A DNA stretch of 64,000 nucleotides from CAIKBL01 sp964555355 (GTDB lineage: Bacteria; Pseudomonadota; Gammaproteobacteria; Ga0077536). Positions 62,768 through 64,000 of this stretch are shown here, piece by piece (within the stretch, counting starts at the first letter, position 1; each line of letters begins with the position of its first letter). The notes under the pieces were generated by a model, which was not told the origin of the DNA, made no database searches, and saw nothing but the letters and a program-made list of their open reading frames with translations. The stretch is from assembly GCA_964555355.1 (NCBI GenBank), contig CAZKRY010000005.1, positions 124,001 to 188,000 of the forward strand. Direction: 5' to 3'. Position numbers and translations under genes: made by a program.

Positions 62768-64000
62768 TTAAATTTTCTTCCCACCAAACCCATCCGCCAC
62801 GCGCACATCAAGCAACGTCGGGCCGGTCCGAGCCAACGCCTGCGTGAGCGCCGGCGCAATCTCCGCGGGCTCGGTCACGCACACCGCCGGTACCCCCATC
62901 GACTCTGCCAACGCGCAGAAGTCGATTTCCGGATCGCGAAAATCCATGCCGAGGTAGCGTTCGCTGCCGCGCATCGCTTTTAAGCGTTCTTTGATGATGC
63001 GATAACCGCGATTGTTGGCGATGACGTAAACAATCGGTCGCTTCAAGTTGGCGGCAGTCCACAACGCTTGAATGCTGTACATGGCACTGCCATCGCCGAT
63101 GACGGCGACCACCGGTCGATTGGGGAGGGCGAGGCTGATCCCCACCGCGCCCGGCATCGCAAAGCCAATCCCGCCGCTCGCAAGCCCGAAATAACCTTGC
63201 GCGTCGCGATAGGGCAGATAGTTCAACAGGGTCGCGGTGCTCGTCAGCCCTTCTTCCACCACCACGGCATCTGGCGGTAAAGCCTCCACCAAGCGTTGCA
63301 TCAGCAACCGTGGTTCCAAAGGGCGCATATCGATTAATTTCTCGGCTTCGCGGAGCGCGTTCACGCGTTGCGCGGACCAGTTTCGCGCAGTCAGCGCTTG
63401 TAAACGTACGGATGCGGCCTCGCGTTCAGCCGCGCTCAATGTCGTTAGCAACTGTGCATTCAACGCGGTGAGCGTGGCCTTAACATCTGCCAATACGGCC
63501 AACTCCGTCGAGTAATTTTTGCCGAGCTCCCAATCTCGCTCGCTGATTTGCACAATCCGCAAACCGGCCGGCATCGGCTCCACTTTGTTGAACACCGCCA
63601 TGCGTAATTGATCGGAGCCCAACAGCAGCAGCAGATCATGTTGCTCCAGTACATTGCGTACCTGGGGTTGGCTGCGCGAAATCCAGCCCATGTACGCCGG
63701 ATGGGTGGACGGAAAATGTGCACCGGTCGGTACCGTTTGCTGATACACCGGGATACCCAGTAATTCCGCAAGCTGCGCCGCCTCATTGAGCGCACCGCGA
63801 AGTGCAAGTTCGTGGCCGGCAACGATGACCGGCTTGCGCGCGCTTTTGAGTAGTGCGGCCAAACGCGCGAGCGTTGCGTCATTAGGACGGGCGGCGCTAT
63901 CGACGCGCGTCGGGAAACCTAGATCGAGCTGCGCACTCGCATCCAAAATGTCTCCCGGCAGGCTCAGAAACACCGGTCCCGTCGGCGGCGTCAAGGCGAG
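62768..64000 (-). CDS. Thiamine-diphosphate-dependent enzyme (benzoylformate decarboxylase-like), 5-prime truncated
   Basis: The C-terminal about 410 residues of a ThDP enzyme of the acetolactate synthase/benzoylformate decarboxylase class; the frame runs off the window. The Mg/ThDP site is GDGSAMYSIQALWTAANLKRPIVYVIANN, with the GDG-x-NN spacing. The central domain starts GPVFLSLPGDI and includes RPNDATLARLAALLKSARKPVIVAGHEL. The N-terminal catalytic Glu domain is outside the window, so the substrate cannot be assigned. Confidence 0.9.
   Translation of the reverse strand, partial: LALTPPTGPVFLSLPGDILDASAQLDLGFPTRVDSAARPNDATLARLAALLKSARKPVIVAGHELALRGALNEAAQLAELLGIPVYQQTVPTGAHFPSTHPAYMGWISRSQPQVRNVLEQHDLLLLLGSDQLRMAVFNKVEPMPAGLRIVQISERDWELGKNYSTELAVLADVKATLTALNAQLLTTLSAAEREAASVRLQALTARNWSAQRVNALREAEKLIDMRPLEPRLLMQRLVEALPPDAVVVEEGLTSTATLLNYLPYRDAQGYFGLASGGIGFAMPGAVGISLALPNRPVVAVIGDGSAMYSIQALWTAANLKRPIVYVIANNRGYRIIKERLKAMRGSERYLGMDFRDPEIDFCALAESMGVPAVCVTEPAEIAPALTQALARTGPTLLDVRVADGFGGKKI

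Overview
The window is a 64 kb stretch of a proteobacterial chromosome, most likely a gammaproteobacterium. The evidence is gene content only: class II dihydroorotase, BioA, an ActP/DUF485 pair, an Mla/PqiC-type lipid transporter, RND-DUF1302-DUF1329 envelope genes and REP-type repeats. No rRNA or tRNA gene was seen. A run of 100 N at 51161-51260 marks a draft assembly. The genes point to an aerobic heterotroph that oxidises hydrophobic or alicyclic compounds: acyl-CoA ligase, thiolase, several short-chain dehydrogenases, enoyl-CoA hydratase, CoA-transferase, a Baeyer-Villiger-type monooxygenase, two luciferase-family monooxygenases, a flavin reductase and a GMC (cholesterol-oxidase-like) enzyme.

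Layout. 0-12.9 kb is metabolic: alanine dehydrogenase, bioA-pyrC, an acyl-CoA ligase, an operon of an unrecognised protein with D- and L-2-hydroxyglutarate-oxidising enzymes, thiolase, glutathione transferase, a short-chain dehydrogenase and the tag glycosylase. 12.9-26.5 kb is an envelope/export locus. A YCF48-like protein and a luciferase-type monooxygenase with flavin reductase lie on the minus strand. Facing away from them are an RND (MMPL) transporter, DUF1302, DUF1329, a HEAT-repeat protein, a Nudix hydrolase and a second DUF1329. 26.5-37.2 kb is catabolic and mixed: dehydrogenase, YghU-like protein, PEP-utilising enzyme, a protein that looks like an HD-domain protein without its metal ligands, a Baeyer-Villiger monooxygenase with VOC and luciferase-family partners, an MFS carrier and a DUF1989 protein.

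37.4-45.4 kb holds the most unusual unit. A NarL-type response regulator, a membrane hybrid histidine kinase and a 1809-residue protein are joined by overlapping stop/start codons. The large protein fuses a GMC oxidoreductase, an alpha/beta hydrolase with a cysteine nucleophile and a PhoD-like metallophosphatase. 45.5-49.1 kb is a four-gene Mla/PqiC-type lipid ABC transporter operon. RecQ, fatty-acid-type enzymes, a DUF2189 membrane protein, a metallo-beta-lactamase-fold hydrolase, ActP/DUF485 and a CaiB-type CoA-transferase follow.

58.5-62.8 kb is accessory DNA. Two good integron-type attC sites frame small gene cassettes, with no integrase in the window. The third cassette gene ends at the border of a REP-associated (IS200-like) transposase element that carries a tandem 3-prime remnant. 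Beyond it lie a DUF1851 (T6SS-immunity-like) gene and a small membrane protein. The window ends inside a thiamine-diphosphate enzyme. Seven intergenic spaces carry the same GC-rich palindromic repeat family, and a separate GTAG-type REP pair lies between the lipid transporter operon and recQ.
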